Shown: positions 43,893-54,451 of the stretch, in pieces | Layout of the letters: every line of letters begins with the position of its first letter | How positions within the stretch are numbered: the first letter of the stretch is position 1 | Origin: Ditylenchus dipsaci | Lineage: Eukaryota > Nematoda > Chromadorea > Rhabditida > Anguinidae | Assembly (NCBI GenBank): GCA_004194705.1 | Contig: SADC01000205.1 | Coordinates: 92,749-156,748 of the forward strand | DNA length: 64,000 nucleotides | Direction of reading: 5' to 3' | Position numbers and translations under genes: made by a program | The notes under the pieces: model-generated | Databases searched by the model: none | What the model was told of the DNA's origin: nothing | Seen by the model: only the letters and a program-made list of their open reading frames with translations

Positions 43893-44246
43893 AAAAAAGT
43901 ATATTTGGGAGAAAGGGTTTTGGAACAAAAAAGTATTGTCCATTGAAAAATAACCATTTAAAAAAAGGATGGGTTTGTCGACGTAAAATTATGCAATCAT
44001 TGACATCTTTAAAACTTCACTTCAGCTCTTGGATACCCTGTTTTTCTCTCTCTCAATGAAACCTTTTTTGAAATTCTATGATTTGTAAAATCAAGCGTTA
44101 TACAGTTTATATTTAAATTAAAATCGTTTTAGTCTGTAAAATTGCTTTTGTCCAAACATGTTGTCCAAAAAGTTTATGCTTGTTTCAAAGCCCTCACCTT
44201 ACCATTAAAGACGTATTTTTTGGTTTAAAAAAAATCGGTTTGAAAA

Positions 44247-44893
44247 TTCGGCGCTACCGGAGTATAAGTATAAGAAATGAGCTTCAAGTTAAAAAATAAT
44301 TATCTCCGACATCTTTAGAACTAGTTAAAATTTGCAGCAACAATCTGCAGCAACAACTTAGCACCATGTTGTAGCGCAGATTAAGAGCTTCAAAATGCAT
44401 TTTACAAAATGATTTTGAAGATCTGAGTATCGAGATTTGACTGTTTTAAAAAAGCAAATTCTTCAAAAAATGACTGAAATCCGGGAAAAAAATTATGAAA
44501 ACTTGAATTTCAGTCATTTTTTAAAGAATTTGCTTTTTTAAAACAGTCAAATCTCAATACTCAGATCTTCAAAAATCATCCTGTAAAATGCATTTTGAAG
44601 CTCTTGATCTGCGCTACAATTAAGTGCTGAGTTGTTGCTGCAGCGCCTAACAATTGACTGAACTTTTGACTAGTTCTAAAGATGTCGGAGATAATTATTT
44701 TTTAACTTGAAGCTCATTTCTTGAAGGCTAAAAATCGACATTTTGTTGTGAAATTGTGAAATCTGAAATAGAGCGATGAAATAGGAGATTCTTTCCTACA
44801 AAATAACATATAACAGTATGGTAGAAATATTTTACATTGAAACAAAATCTTCATGAACAAAAACCGACAGAACTTATGTTACAACCCAATAGT
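44247..44893. repeat. Left copy of a large inverted duplication
   Basis: The segment contains a ~480-bp hairpin (44270-44730; arms GAAATGAGCTTCAAGTTAAA / complement) followed by about 170 bp (GGCTAAAAATCGACATTTTG .. AACTTATGTTACAACCCAAT). The same sequence, in opposite orientation, is at 52668-53275. Together they bracket 7.8 kb. Confidence 0.85.
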
Positions 44894-45350
44894 TCAAGAG
44901 CTTATGTGGTTCAAGGAAACACAGTCTGTTAAAAATAATTTCGTAACTGGGTACAATTTGTTTTTAACGATTTCTTTAAACCAAGACTAGACAGAACTCT
45001 AAGTAAAACATCATCTAAATATTTCTCTCCATCCAAGTAACAAATTTAGCTTTTGACCAAAAGAACTCAGAATAATTGTTTCGGGTGGCAGCGGCAGGTT
45101 CTTTTTCATTCATTCCTACTTTTTAAATGCCGAGTTTTGCTTTTTTGCAGTCTATTTCTGATAATATTTTGCTCAATCATAACCCTAAGGCAAATAGACC
45201 AAAGACAGCTAGTGTCAAGATATTTTTTTTAATGTTCTGATTTATGAATATAAATTAGTTTTTATTAAGAACCTTGTCAACAGAGGAAGTGCGTGACCAT
45301 CCCGCGCGCTTTTGAGAAACCCGATATTACGGTCTTTTAAATTGTTCAAA

Positions 45351-45527
45351 AACAGGGTTGCCATCTCTGATTTGCAAATAGGCATGAACTCTCGAAAAAT
45401 GGCATTCAATATTTTTTCCAAAAAGGCAGATCGAAAATTTGTACTTTCGTCTTTAATGTGTGTCTTTTTTCTTCTCAAGAAAAAAGACGAGACACCCAAA
45501 AAGGCAAAATGGCAACCCTGTTCGAAA
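45351..45527. mobile_element. CAGGGTTGCCA family MITE, copy 1
   Basis: AACAGGGTTGCCATCTCTGA at the left and AAATGGCAACCCTGTT at the right are inverted. Same ends at 48893-49090 and 51487-51627. Confidence 0.75.
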
Positions 45528-45756
45528 AAGTGAATTTGGAGTTTGTATCAAACTTTTAGGTAAAATAAAAAGAACCCATCCGATTTGACTAGAAAAACAT
45601 CTCCCCTCTAATATAACACCCCACCCCGTGGAGGTGGGGGGGGGGAGTCTTAGACCTTCAGACTTGAAAATATGAAAAATATATTTGCAGCGGACAGTTC
45701 GAACAGTTCTCTTGTCAGTGGAGGAAGTACGGTAACACCTATAATACATATAAAAG

Positions 45757-45981
45757 GGGCATGCTCACCTGTTTAAATTTGTCCCGCCAATTCAAAATTT
45801 TTTCCGAATCATTGGTTTTATGTACGGATTGTTTGGCTCGCTTTCTAACAAAACAAGTCCAAGAATTTAATGTTAGGTATAGTTTTGTTAGAAACCAAGC
45901 CAAAAAATCCGTACAGAAGTCCAATGATTCGGAAAAAATTTGAATTGGCGGGGACAAATTTAAACAGGTGAGCATGCCCTT
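45757..45981. repeat. Near-perfect 225-bp hairpin
   Basis: AAGGGGCATGCTCACCTGTT and AACAGGTGAGCATGCCCTTT are the ends, and the arms (CAATTCAAATTTTTTCCGAATC, GTACGGATT..GGCT) stay paired to a short loop near 45870. Confidence 0.85.
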
Positions 45982-46299
45982 TAACATAATTAGCAGCTTA
46001 AAAGCTTGAATTTCAAACACCCGTCAAAAGTATAAACCTCGCATAAAATTTTAGAACTTGTTTTTCTCGGTGTTTACTTCATCCCCAGATAAGTGTCACA
46101 CTTTTTTACCTTTGACCATTTTAAAAAAACTAGGTCGTGGGCAGTATTAGAAAAGTCAACTCGAAAAATTTGGATCCTTGCAAGTTTTCGGATTTAATTG
46201 ACCAAAAAAGTTTTCAAAAAAATTGAACATTGGGTGAAAGGTGGTGGACTCAGTTCGAGGTCGAAGTGATGCTGTTATATCGAGTCAATTGCTAATTTA

Positions 46300-46543
46300 C
46301 AGTCGAACCTCGATTTTACAGCACCCTTTTTTAAAAAAAAGGTGTCGTCCAATCGAGACATGCGAATCGTTTCGGCACAGCTGTTGCCATTTAAAAAAAG
46401 ATCTACGAAATTTTGAATTAGACTGGCAAATCACATTTAAAAAACACTTCAAAATTTGAGCTAATTTGGCCCAGGCGGGAACCAACTTGAGGGTGTGTCA
46501 ATAAATACAGGTCCTTGAATTATGTTATATACAAGTTCGACTG
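46300..46543. mobile_element. pogo-like MITE, TA flanks
   Basis: CAGTCGAACCTCGATTTTAC at the left and ATATACAAGTTCGACTG at the right are inverted, with TA at 46298-46299 and 46544-46545. Confidence 0.75.
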
Positions 46544-48892
46544 TAAATTTAATACTTTGACGTATATTTCTGTTTTTTCTCGCTAGACATTGACAGTAAT
46601 ACTTGGTAAACCTAATTCCTAGAATAGAATTTTTTCAAAAAGGATGTGTTAAGCTAAAATCAAAGGTATGATAGTATGTCAATTATTCCTTTCTAAAAAT
46701 GCTCTAACTTTCACTTGTGAAAGGGCACAATTAGTGGGAAACTCAGGTCTTTTTAAGCGGTAATAATTAGCTCAATTGCTGTGTGTTTTAGTTTGGTCGA
46801 TAGGTGTTTGTAATCTGCATAGCACTTCCTCCTATTGCTAAACCCACTGCGCATTTACCCACTGGGTATTTTGTACTGTTTTTAGCGCATTTTTTGTAAA
46901 ATTTAATTTTATAAGGCAATGTTATTTTTCGCACACGAAATGTTTTTACCTACTGGATCCAGACAGAACGACTCTTAAGGGCCCGTGCATTTTAAAAAAT
47001 CAAGGCGGGGTTCGCAGTTTTTTCTCAAGTCTCAGGGGCTGGAAGGCCTTGGGATGACATGCACACACATGTGCCTCGGACAAAAATTAGTCAAACATGA
47101 CTCTGGATGCGTAAAAACATACCAGAGATTATATATGAGGCAGTTTCCCCTTGTCGAAATTATGTTCGATTTCTGTCTTTGTAGTTTTCTGGGATATCTA
47201 CGTATCTTGGTAGGTTAAATTACTATGATCCCCAAAAGCAAAAAGTATAATTTTGGTCCAAAAGACTTTTCCAAAAAAATCCTCCAGTTTCAAAAATATC
47301 CTTCCACTGCAAAAACAGTTTTTCTGGCCTAATTACGACATAAAAGATTAAAAGCACTTGTCAGAAACCCCATTCAGGACACAGTATAATTTAAGGGAAG
47401 CAGACAGTTTATTTTTTTAGCTGCATTCCACCCCCCTCCCAGTCATTTTTTACTAGTTTGATTTTTCTAACCTAAAATTAACTTTTATTAAAAACTAAAG
47501 TAGAAATAATTTTTAAGTACAATCAAGTATCAGGAACTCAATTTATGACACAAAAAAACTTTATAAAACGGACACAACACTCTCATCCCTGACATGACCA
47601 AGAGTTTTGCCGAAAAGAGAAGTATGTGGGAAGTGACATCATGTTTAACTTGTTAAACCTTGACCACAAATTGGTGAAAAATATGTTTTCGCTTAATATC
47701 TCTCTCTGCCAATATCTATTTCATCTATTTTAATATTACATAAAAACTTATGTTTTTGAAAAATCAAATTCCTGAAAAATATAAATTGACCTTTTGGGGG
47801 GCTTCAACTAAATAAGCACCGCAGACAGATACCAGGAAATTAAGAAACATGTCTGGTCCCTGACCCCATGCGACTTGCAAGAAAGATATCGAGGAATCGC
47901 ATATTTCCTGAGCCTGTACAAAAGTGCACTGGCTCAAGGAAGTAAGGAACGGCTATAAGGAAGTTTAGCTGATGAAAATGTGTATCTGAACGAGTTAGAG
48001 TTGTTCCTAAGTTTGACTTCACTTTTTTTAGGTCACCTAACATTAAAATTGAAACTTATTTACATATTTATGTGCAACTAATTTTTCTTTCAAATAATTA
48101 GTTCAATTTCTAAATGTGTTTTGTCGCATTTGCCCAGTCCCGACTTCTTTATTTTAACATACTTTTTTTCAACCATTTATAAATTAATTGCCCTGCAGGC
48201 ACCTCCTTTAGCAAGCTTTATTCGCATAGTTATTTAAATTTTAAATTGTTTGTGTATATATAAGACTTGATTGTTAGCACACCACCCACATAGTGTGTGT
48301 GCAGAAAGGAAGCAAAGCACCCGCAACAGATTGCCCTTCTAAAATAAACAAAAGGAAGGGCAAGCGCCTCTAGGGACGCTTATAATTATGGTTGTTGTTT
48401 ATGCTGTTGACTGATTAGGACAACCAATGAGCTGGCGGCATCAACACTCGGACTTTAAAAAAGTCCAGCTGGAAATGTGTTAGTTATTTTTTGCTTTTTA
48501 TTAGAATTTTTTGGAGGGTGGATACCAATTAGAAATTTCTGCTTTATTATTTATGTATTTATTATATTTTTGTTCACATTTTGATCTTAATAACTTGTGT
48601 ACATAAAAACACTAGTTTATGCTTTTTAAAAATCAACGCAAGTATGAAAATCAGCGTTTTGTGCATTTTAAAGCAAAGTGTTTTTGATTTTATGGCGCTA
48701 GCGTACTACCCCCCCCCTAATCTGACCCTTTAAAATTGCTGTAACTACCTTTTGGAACAAGTTTTAATATAATGTTTTTTCAATAGGTTTTTGCACTTTC
48801 GCAAGGAGCTCGAAAAAAATAACAATGGTAGAAGAGTGATAAAAGTGGAATTCAGGATCAGTTGAATTTCGACAAATAGTCTTATTATAGAT

Positions 48893-49090
48893 CAGGGCTG
48901 CCATCTCAAAATTTAAAAAAGTACATTTTCGCAAAAAAAGGAATTTGAAGGAAAAAGTGCATTTTATCTAGTGCTTATCGCCATTTTGAATCGAAAAAAA
49001 GGATTTTGACTAAAACTTCAAAAACAAGAAAGATCTGGGGTCCCGAAAAAAGGACAAATCTTTTTAAAAAGAACATATGGCAGCCTTGTT
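48893..49090. mobile_element. CAGGGTTGCCA family MITE, copy 2
   Basis: CAGGGCTGCCATCTCAAAAT at the left and ATATGGCAGCCTTG at the right are inverted; the interior holds several AAAAAAGGA units. Confidence 0.7.
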
Positions 49091-51486
49091 GTAGATACAT
49101 TTTTGAAATGTCTGAAATTCAGCCAACCTGCAGAAAAGGGTTAAATAACAGTTTTCCCAATGTATTTTGAAAAGTTTCAATCCTCGGTTTTTTACTATCA
49201 TTTTTTAATTTTCGTAGACCAACATAAAGTCAACTTTATTTTTAAATGAGGTAGCGACTGACCCAATTTAATTAATAAAGATATCCGGAATCCCAGAAAA
49301 CACCCCGAAATCATGTTTTTGATGTTTTAGCATATTTAACGTGTTTTTCGGGCACCGCTGCCAACTTTGTTAAAGTTTTTGACCAAAATCATTTTTTCGA
49401 TTTGTGGGCGCAAGATAAACAACGCAGAAAGGATGCCTAACCACCCAAAAAAGATGGAATTCGAAAGTATGTATATTAAAAAAATCTCGTTTTATCCCGA
49501 TTACATTAAGCTAGTCAATAATTTATTGGCTACCACAATATTTGGACTACTTGCTGGTCTAAAAAAACTTAAAATATGATCTGAAAACACAGAGAACAAC
49601 AAATTTTAAATAGATAAATCAGTCTTTTGTCAGGTAAAAAGCAAGACTAAAAAAGGATATTTTCAAAGTCTTAAAATTGTCTAATTAGCGGAATCCTCCA
49701 TTCTTCTGACTAGCAATTGTTTGCTTGATTGCATAGAGGGACTGGCTGGATATCCTTGCTAAGTGGATGTTTGGTACAACTACACAGCCTAAAATAGCCA
49801 CCGGAATTTATTCAAGTAAATTTGTTTTGAATCTAGCCATGACAGTAGTAGACAACATTTTAAATAAGTAAAGGTGTCTTTAAATATATGAAAAAAGTTT
49901 GCTCAAAATACTCATATTCGTGTCTCTTGTTTGGTTTTTTCAAGTGCGAGAAAAGCTGTTAAGCTAATCTATTTGCTCAATGTCCTTTTTTGCTGTGAAA
50001 ACCATTTTTTAGAGATTAAGTGATGTTATATGTTTGCTTTAATTTTTTTTCTTAGTATTTATAGGGGTCGGACGCAACCGGACGCAATGCATACTTTTGT
50101 TTAAAAAGGTTCTGCTTGAATATAGAATATAGTTTTGAGTACCCCATTTCATCGAAGACGAAAAAAGGGCTGAAACTTAAGAAATGTCAAGAAAACCCCA
50201 TCCAGCTGACCAATTACAAATTTAGAGTCTTTTGGATCTTTTTTAAATTATTAGTTTTCAAGACCAAATTTTGGACAAGATGTTATAATTAATAAAATTA
50301 TTTGTGAAAGTAAAATTTTCTACACATTTTTAGTGTACTTAAGCAGCTGAAAGTTCAGCACTGTTAAAAAATTATTTGAGTCATACATTTTAGAACCGGC
50401 ATTTCCTAACCAAACAGTAACAAATAATAAAGTGCAATAAGTCAAAAAAACTAGCAAATTTAGTTGATTTTGATTTGTATTCTTTTTGCTTTGCTAATAC
50501 TTTCTTTGTGGCGGAAAATGAAAATAAGATGTGGAAGACCTAAAATGAATTTTTATATTTATGGATTTTTAAAATGGATTTGTAAACAAGCTAATCCGGA
50601 TAATACGGTGGAATATTAGGAATATTTCCATTAAATACTCAAGAACTAATGCTTTTAGACCGTCCAGAAGGTCAATTTGTTGCTTCTATAAGCTTTAAAA
50701 TGGTTTTGAGCATATACAAATGTTTACACATTCGTTAAAACATATGTTTTTGATCAAAAAATGTAATTTAAAAGTTGACTTCCAGATTGGTCTGTTGCAA
50801 AATTAATAAACTTCAACTCAACCTATTTAAAATTTATTCTGCGAAAAAATTAAAGAGTTTCCCTAGTCTTTAGATTATATTTCTTAAAACATTTCCGACT
50901 CATATTTATATTTTTTTAGCGGAAAAGGAAGTTTTGTGATGTGATGCCTTAGAAAGAAGTCGCTTTCAAGAACTTTTATTCCATATCAACCATTTAGGCT
51001 TATAAAACATTTATGCTGCCTTCTAAATTGCTGTTTTGGACTATTATTCCATGGAAGCTAACTTGCCCACCACCCATAAATAATTCCAGCGGTCTATGTG
51101 GAAATTATTAATTAAATATCAGGCGAATTAATCGCCTGAAAAATATCCAACAAGACCTTTTATTTTGGCAAAAAGGGTCGAATTCTTCAGAAATTAAATC
51201 ATTTGCTTATTCGAAAATTAGATTAGGGCATAAAAAGAAATGTTCTATTCTTTAGAATTTAATTTGCACGCTAGAATATATTTTTGCTGTCCAATCAAAG
51301 ATTTTCACACTCTCTATTTTCACTTTTTTACTGCTCTACATTTTTTTCGAGTTGCAAAAAAGGAAGTAATTTCCTGGGATTTTTAGAACATTAGTTTCTT
51401 TTATCATATTTGCCTCTTTTGTCTATGTTATTTTCACTGCTTTTGGGGAAGAATTTTTCACCAATTTTTCAATTATTCATTTAACT

Positions 51487-51627
51487 CAGGGCTTCCAACT
51501 CAAAATTTCCGAAAATCAGAGAAATCTCGAAAAAATCAGATTTTGGGACAAAAGTCAGATTATTAAAGATTCATGCTGTTTAAATTCCACCTTTTTCTGA
51601 TTTGTCAACCCAGGTGGCAGCCCTGAT
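51487..51627. mobile_element. CAGGGTTGCCA family MITE, copy 3
   Basis: CAGGGCTTCCAACTCAAAAT and CCAGGTGGCAGCCCTG are inverted; interior ATCAGA/TCTGAT pairs. Confidence 0.7.
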
Positions 51628-51774
51628 GTAATTTTGACAATTTTGATTTTTTTATTAAAATTATCGTTTTGATTATGATAAATAATTCTTGTTATTTTTT
51701 AATTTAAAATATTTTAAAATCTTCGTTTTTTAATTGTTACTTTAATTGTTTGTAAATTACTAGAGACGAAAATC

Positions 51775-52362
51775 AGGATTTCGGGATCTCGGGATTTTAC
51801 CTTCTAACGCATTTTTGACCTACTTTTTGACGGAGATTGATAGCTGATAATTTTATACGCTATATGCTACTTTCGGTTCTTTTCACTTATCGGGACCCCC
51901 ACTATTTTTTTAAATTTATTATATACTGATTATGGTGATGAAGGTGATCATACTAACCGCAATCACCTCCATCACCATAATCAGCATCCAAAAATATATT
52001 TTATTTAAATATCAGGAAAAATATCAGATATAAAAAAATAAAAAAAATAGTGGGGGTCCCGATAATCGAAAAGAACCCTACTTTCTATTCTTCTATCTAG
52101 TGGATGTTTTACTTTTCGATTTTTATGTGAAAATTTTTGACTTGAGACCTTAAATCCCGAAATCGACATATCGGGATCCCGAAATCCTCAATTCGAGATT
52201 CAAGTCCCAAGCCCAAATTTTTAACATGAAAATCAAAAATTGAAACAGCCACTCGATAGAAGAATAAAAAAATAAAAAAGCGTCTAAAATTATCAGCTAT
52301 CAATTTCCGTAAAAAAATAGGCCAAAAATGCGTTAGAAGGTGAAATCCCGATTTCCTTTTCT
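51775..52362. repeat. Foldback with perfect central palindrome
   Basis: AGGATTTCGGGATCTCGGGA and CCCGATTTCCT-type ends; ATCGGGACCCCCACTATTTTTT and its complement; centre CTGATTATGGTGATGAAGGT / CCATCACCATAATCAG. No coding sequence. Confidence 0.75.
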
Positions 52363-52667
52363 AGAAGTCACCTCTTGCAATTTTCTTAGTGTCTAAATTT
52401 GATGCTAATGATTTAGTTGATAATTGAAATCTGGTGCCCAAAATTTTAGTATGGTCACTTTAATTTGACAACAGTAGGATTTCAGGCTGAACTCAGAATT
52501 TTAAAACAGAACTTCTAAATTCTACGCAATATTGGATATAGCCCTAAACCTGCTCTGACGCAATATATAAAAGTTGTAACCACGAATTTTTATAAATCAT
52601 AAATTTGAAATTTTTTTAACCATATATTTTTTACGAGTTAAGTTATCGGGAAAAACAATTAAGGAAA

Positions 52668-53275
52668 AACTTATGTATTGGGTTGTAACATAAGTTCTGT
52701 CGGTTTTTGTTCATGAAGATTTTGTTTCAATATAAAATATTACTACCATACTGTTATATGTTATTTTGTAGAAAAGAATCTCCTATTTCATCGCTCTATT
52801 TCAGATTTCGCAATTTCACAACAAAATGTCGATTTTTAGCCTTCAAGAAATGAGCTTCAAGTTAAAAAAATAATTATCTCCGACTATTTTTAGAACTAGT
52901 CAAAAGTTCAGTCAATTGTTAGGCGCTGCAGCAACAACTCAGCACTTAATTGTAGCGCAGATTAAGAGCTTCAAAATGCATTTTACAGAATGATTTTTTA
53001 AAATCTGAGTATTGAGATTTGACTGTTTTAAAAAAGCAAATTCTTTAAAAATGACTGAAATTCAAGTTCTCATAATTTTTTCCCGGATTTCAGTCATTTT
53101 TTGAAGAATTTGCTTTTTTAAAACAGTCAAATCTCAATACTCAGATCTTCAAAAATCATTCTATAAAATGCATTTTGAAGCTCTTGATCTGGGCTACAAT
53201 TAAGTGCCGAGTTGTTGCCGCAGCGCCCTACAATTGACTGAACTTTTGACTAGTTTTAAAGATGTCGGAGATAAT
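52668..53275. repeat. Right copy of a large inverted duplication
   Basis: Starts ATTGGGTTGTAACATAAGTT, complement of the end of the 44247-44893 copy, and contains the same 420-bp hairpin (AGAACTAGTCAAAAGTTCAG, GCAACAACTCAGCACTTAAT). Differences are scattered single bases and short indels. Confidence 0.85.
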
Positions 53276-53309
53276 TTTTGCCTTGGTCCCCTGTTGTTTT
53301 TTTTGTGAG

Positions 53310-53446
53310 TTTTTAGGCTAAGGCTCAGGCAAAAGTAGGCCAGCGTATGTTAGGACGAACTTAATCATTAGTCTAATATACGTTTAAGTCCGTCCTAACA
53401 TACGCTGGCCAACCCTTGCCTGAGTTTAAAGCCTAAAAAATCCCAA
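53310..53446. repeat. Hairpin of the TTAGGCTCAGG module
   Basis: TTAGGCTAAGGCTCAGGCAA / CCTTGCCTGAGTTTAAAGCC and AGGCCAGCGTATGTTAGGAC / GTCCTAACATACGCTGGCC are inverted around a 40-bp loop. Confidence 0.8.
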
Positions 53447-53454
53447 AAAAAACG

Positions 53455-54122
53455 GTGGACGGACAATTCACGCCCGGGACAATTCACGCCCGGGGACAAT
53501 TCACGCCCGGGACAATTCACGCCCCGGACGATTCACGCCCCAGGACAATTCACGCCCTCACGATAATTCATGGCGCTAAATTTATATCATGGTAAAGGAT
53601 GTCTAGCAAAATGGAACCGCTAAAAGATTACAGGTTCGCATTCCGGTGCTGTTGAAGCAGGGGAAACCATTTAGGATTGAAGAAGGGGCCTCCATGGCGC
53701 AGTGCGTAAGCCTTCGCGTTTTTTGGCCCAAAATGGTGTCGCAGGTTCGATCCCACGTGGTGACATACTATTTATCTCGACTTGTTTGACCGATTCTATG
53801 GGTAATTTGGGTCGCTGATTCCGAATCTGGCGTCAAAAAAGTCTAATCACTCCTAGAACTGGCCAAACAGGCCAAAAAATTAGTGTGCCACTACGTGGGA
53901 GGTGCGAGTCATAGTTAACTAAATAACTAAACCCTTTAGGGTGTGTAGCTACCCTTATTACCCCAATTCTGGGTGATTCAAACGGTTTGATAAATAGAAA
54001 AGTGAATAAATAAAGTAAATTAATGTGAATTATTTAGGGGCGTGAATTGTCCTGAGGCGTGAATTGTCCCGGGCGTGAATCGTCCCGGGCGTGAATTGTC
54101 CGGGCGTGAACTGTCGCGTACC
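53455..54122. mobile_element. Foldback with GGACAATTCACGCCC arrays and tRNA-like insert
   Basis: Left array 53459-53565 has about seven GGACAATTCACGCCCGG units; right array 54035-54120 has about five inverted GGGCGTGAATTGTCC units. The interior carries a tRNA-like sequence with box A and box B (53688-53764) and a second box-B-like motif ACAGGTTCGCATTCCGG (53631-53647). It lies about 330 bp upstream of the GPCR ATG. Confidence 0.8.
53688..53764 (+). other. tRNA-like sequence inside a foldback
   Basis: CCATGGCGCAGTGCGTAAGC fits box A/D-arm and GCAGGTTCGATCCCACG fits box B/T-arm; GCCTCCA and TGGTGAC at the ends pair at about five of seven positions. The middle (CGTTTTTTGGCCCAAAATGG) could form an arm of unusual length. 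It may be a tRNA pseudogene or SINE head. Confidence 0.5.
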
Positions 54123-54451
54123 CCAAAAAACAACAGAAGAAACCAAGGCAAAAAAACCCCATTGAGGGATAGGGCCTACCCTTGTTTAAGCCTAAGACTT
54201 TACTTAGGAGCGCCCTTTTTATACTCAAATGTTCAACACCAGCAATTATCGTCTAATATCAAACTACGAGGAAAACTCATTTTTTTGAAAAAGTGAACTT
54301 ATTATTAACTTAGTTCAAACTAAATTTATTGGACAATTTTAAATTTATTAATTTCATTTTCGCTGAATTCGTTTCGCGCTTTACCTTTGTAATTAGATTG
54401 CTTTTATAATTTCATTTCACTAATCGGTGCTAATTTTTTAGGGATTGCCAT

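Larger units (their letters stand above)
44894..52667. other. AT-rich interval inside inverted duplication, no gene seen
   Basis: I looked on both strands and found only short frames and small repeats: MITEs at 45351-45527, 46300-46543, 48893-49090 and 51487-51627, and hairpins at 45757-45981 and 51775-52362. A less AT-rich patch at 48150-48480 contains GGAAGGGCAAGCGCCTCTAG and ACCAATGAGCTGGCGGCATC and could be regulatory. No transposase is visible. Confidence 0.5.

Noticed and set aside
44894..52667. Autonomous transposon interior
   Set aside because: No transposase, polymerase or helicase motif was found on either strand; open frames are all short.
53688..53764. Functional tRNA gene
   Set aside because: Acceptor stem pairs poorly and the anticodon region is abnormal; kept as tRNA-like only.
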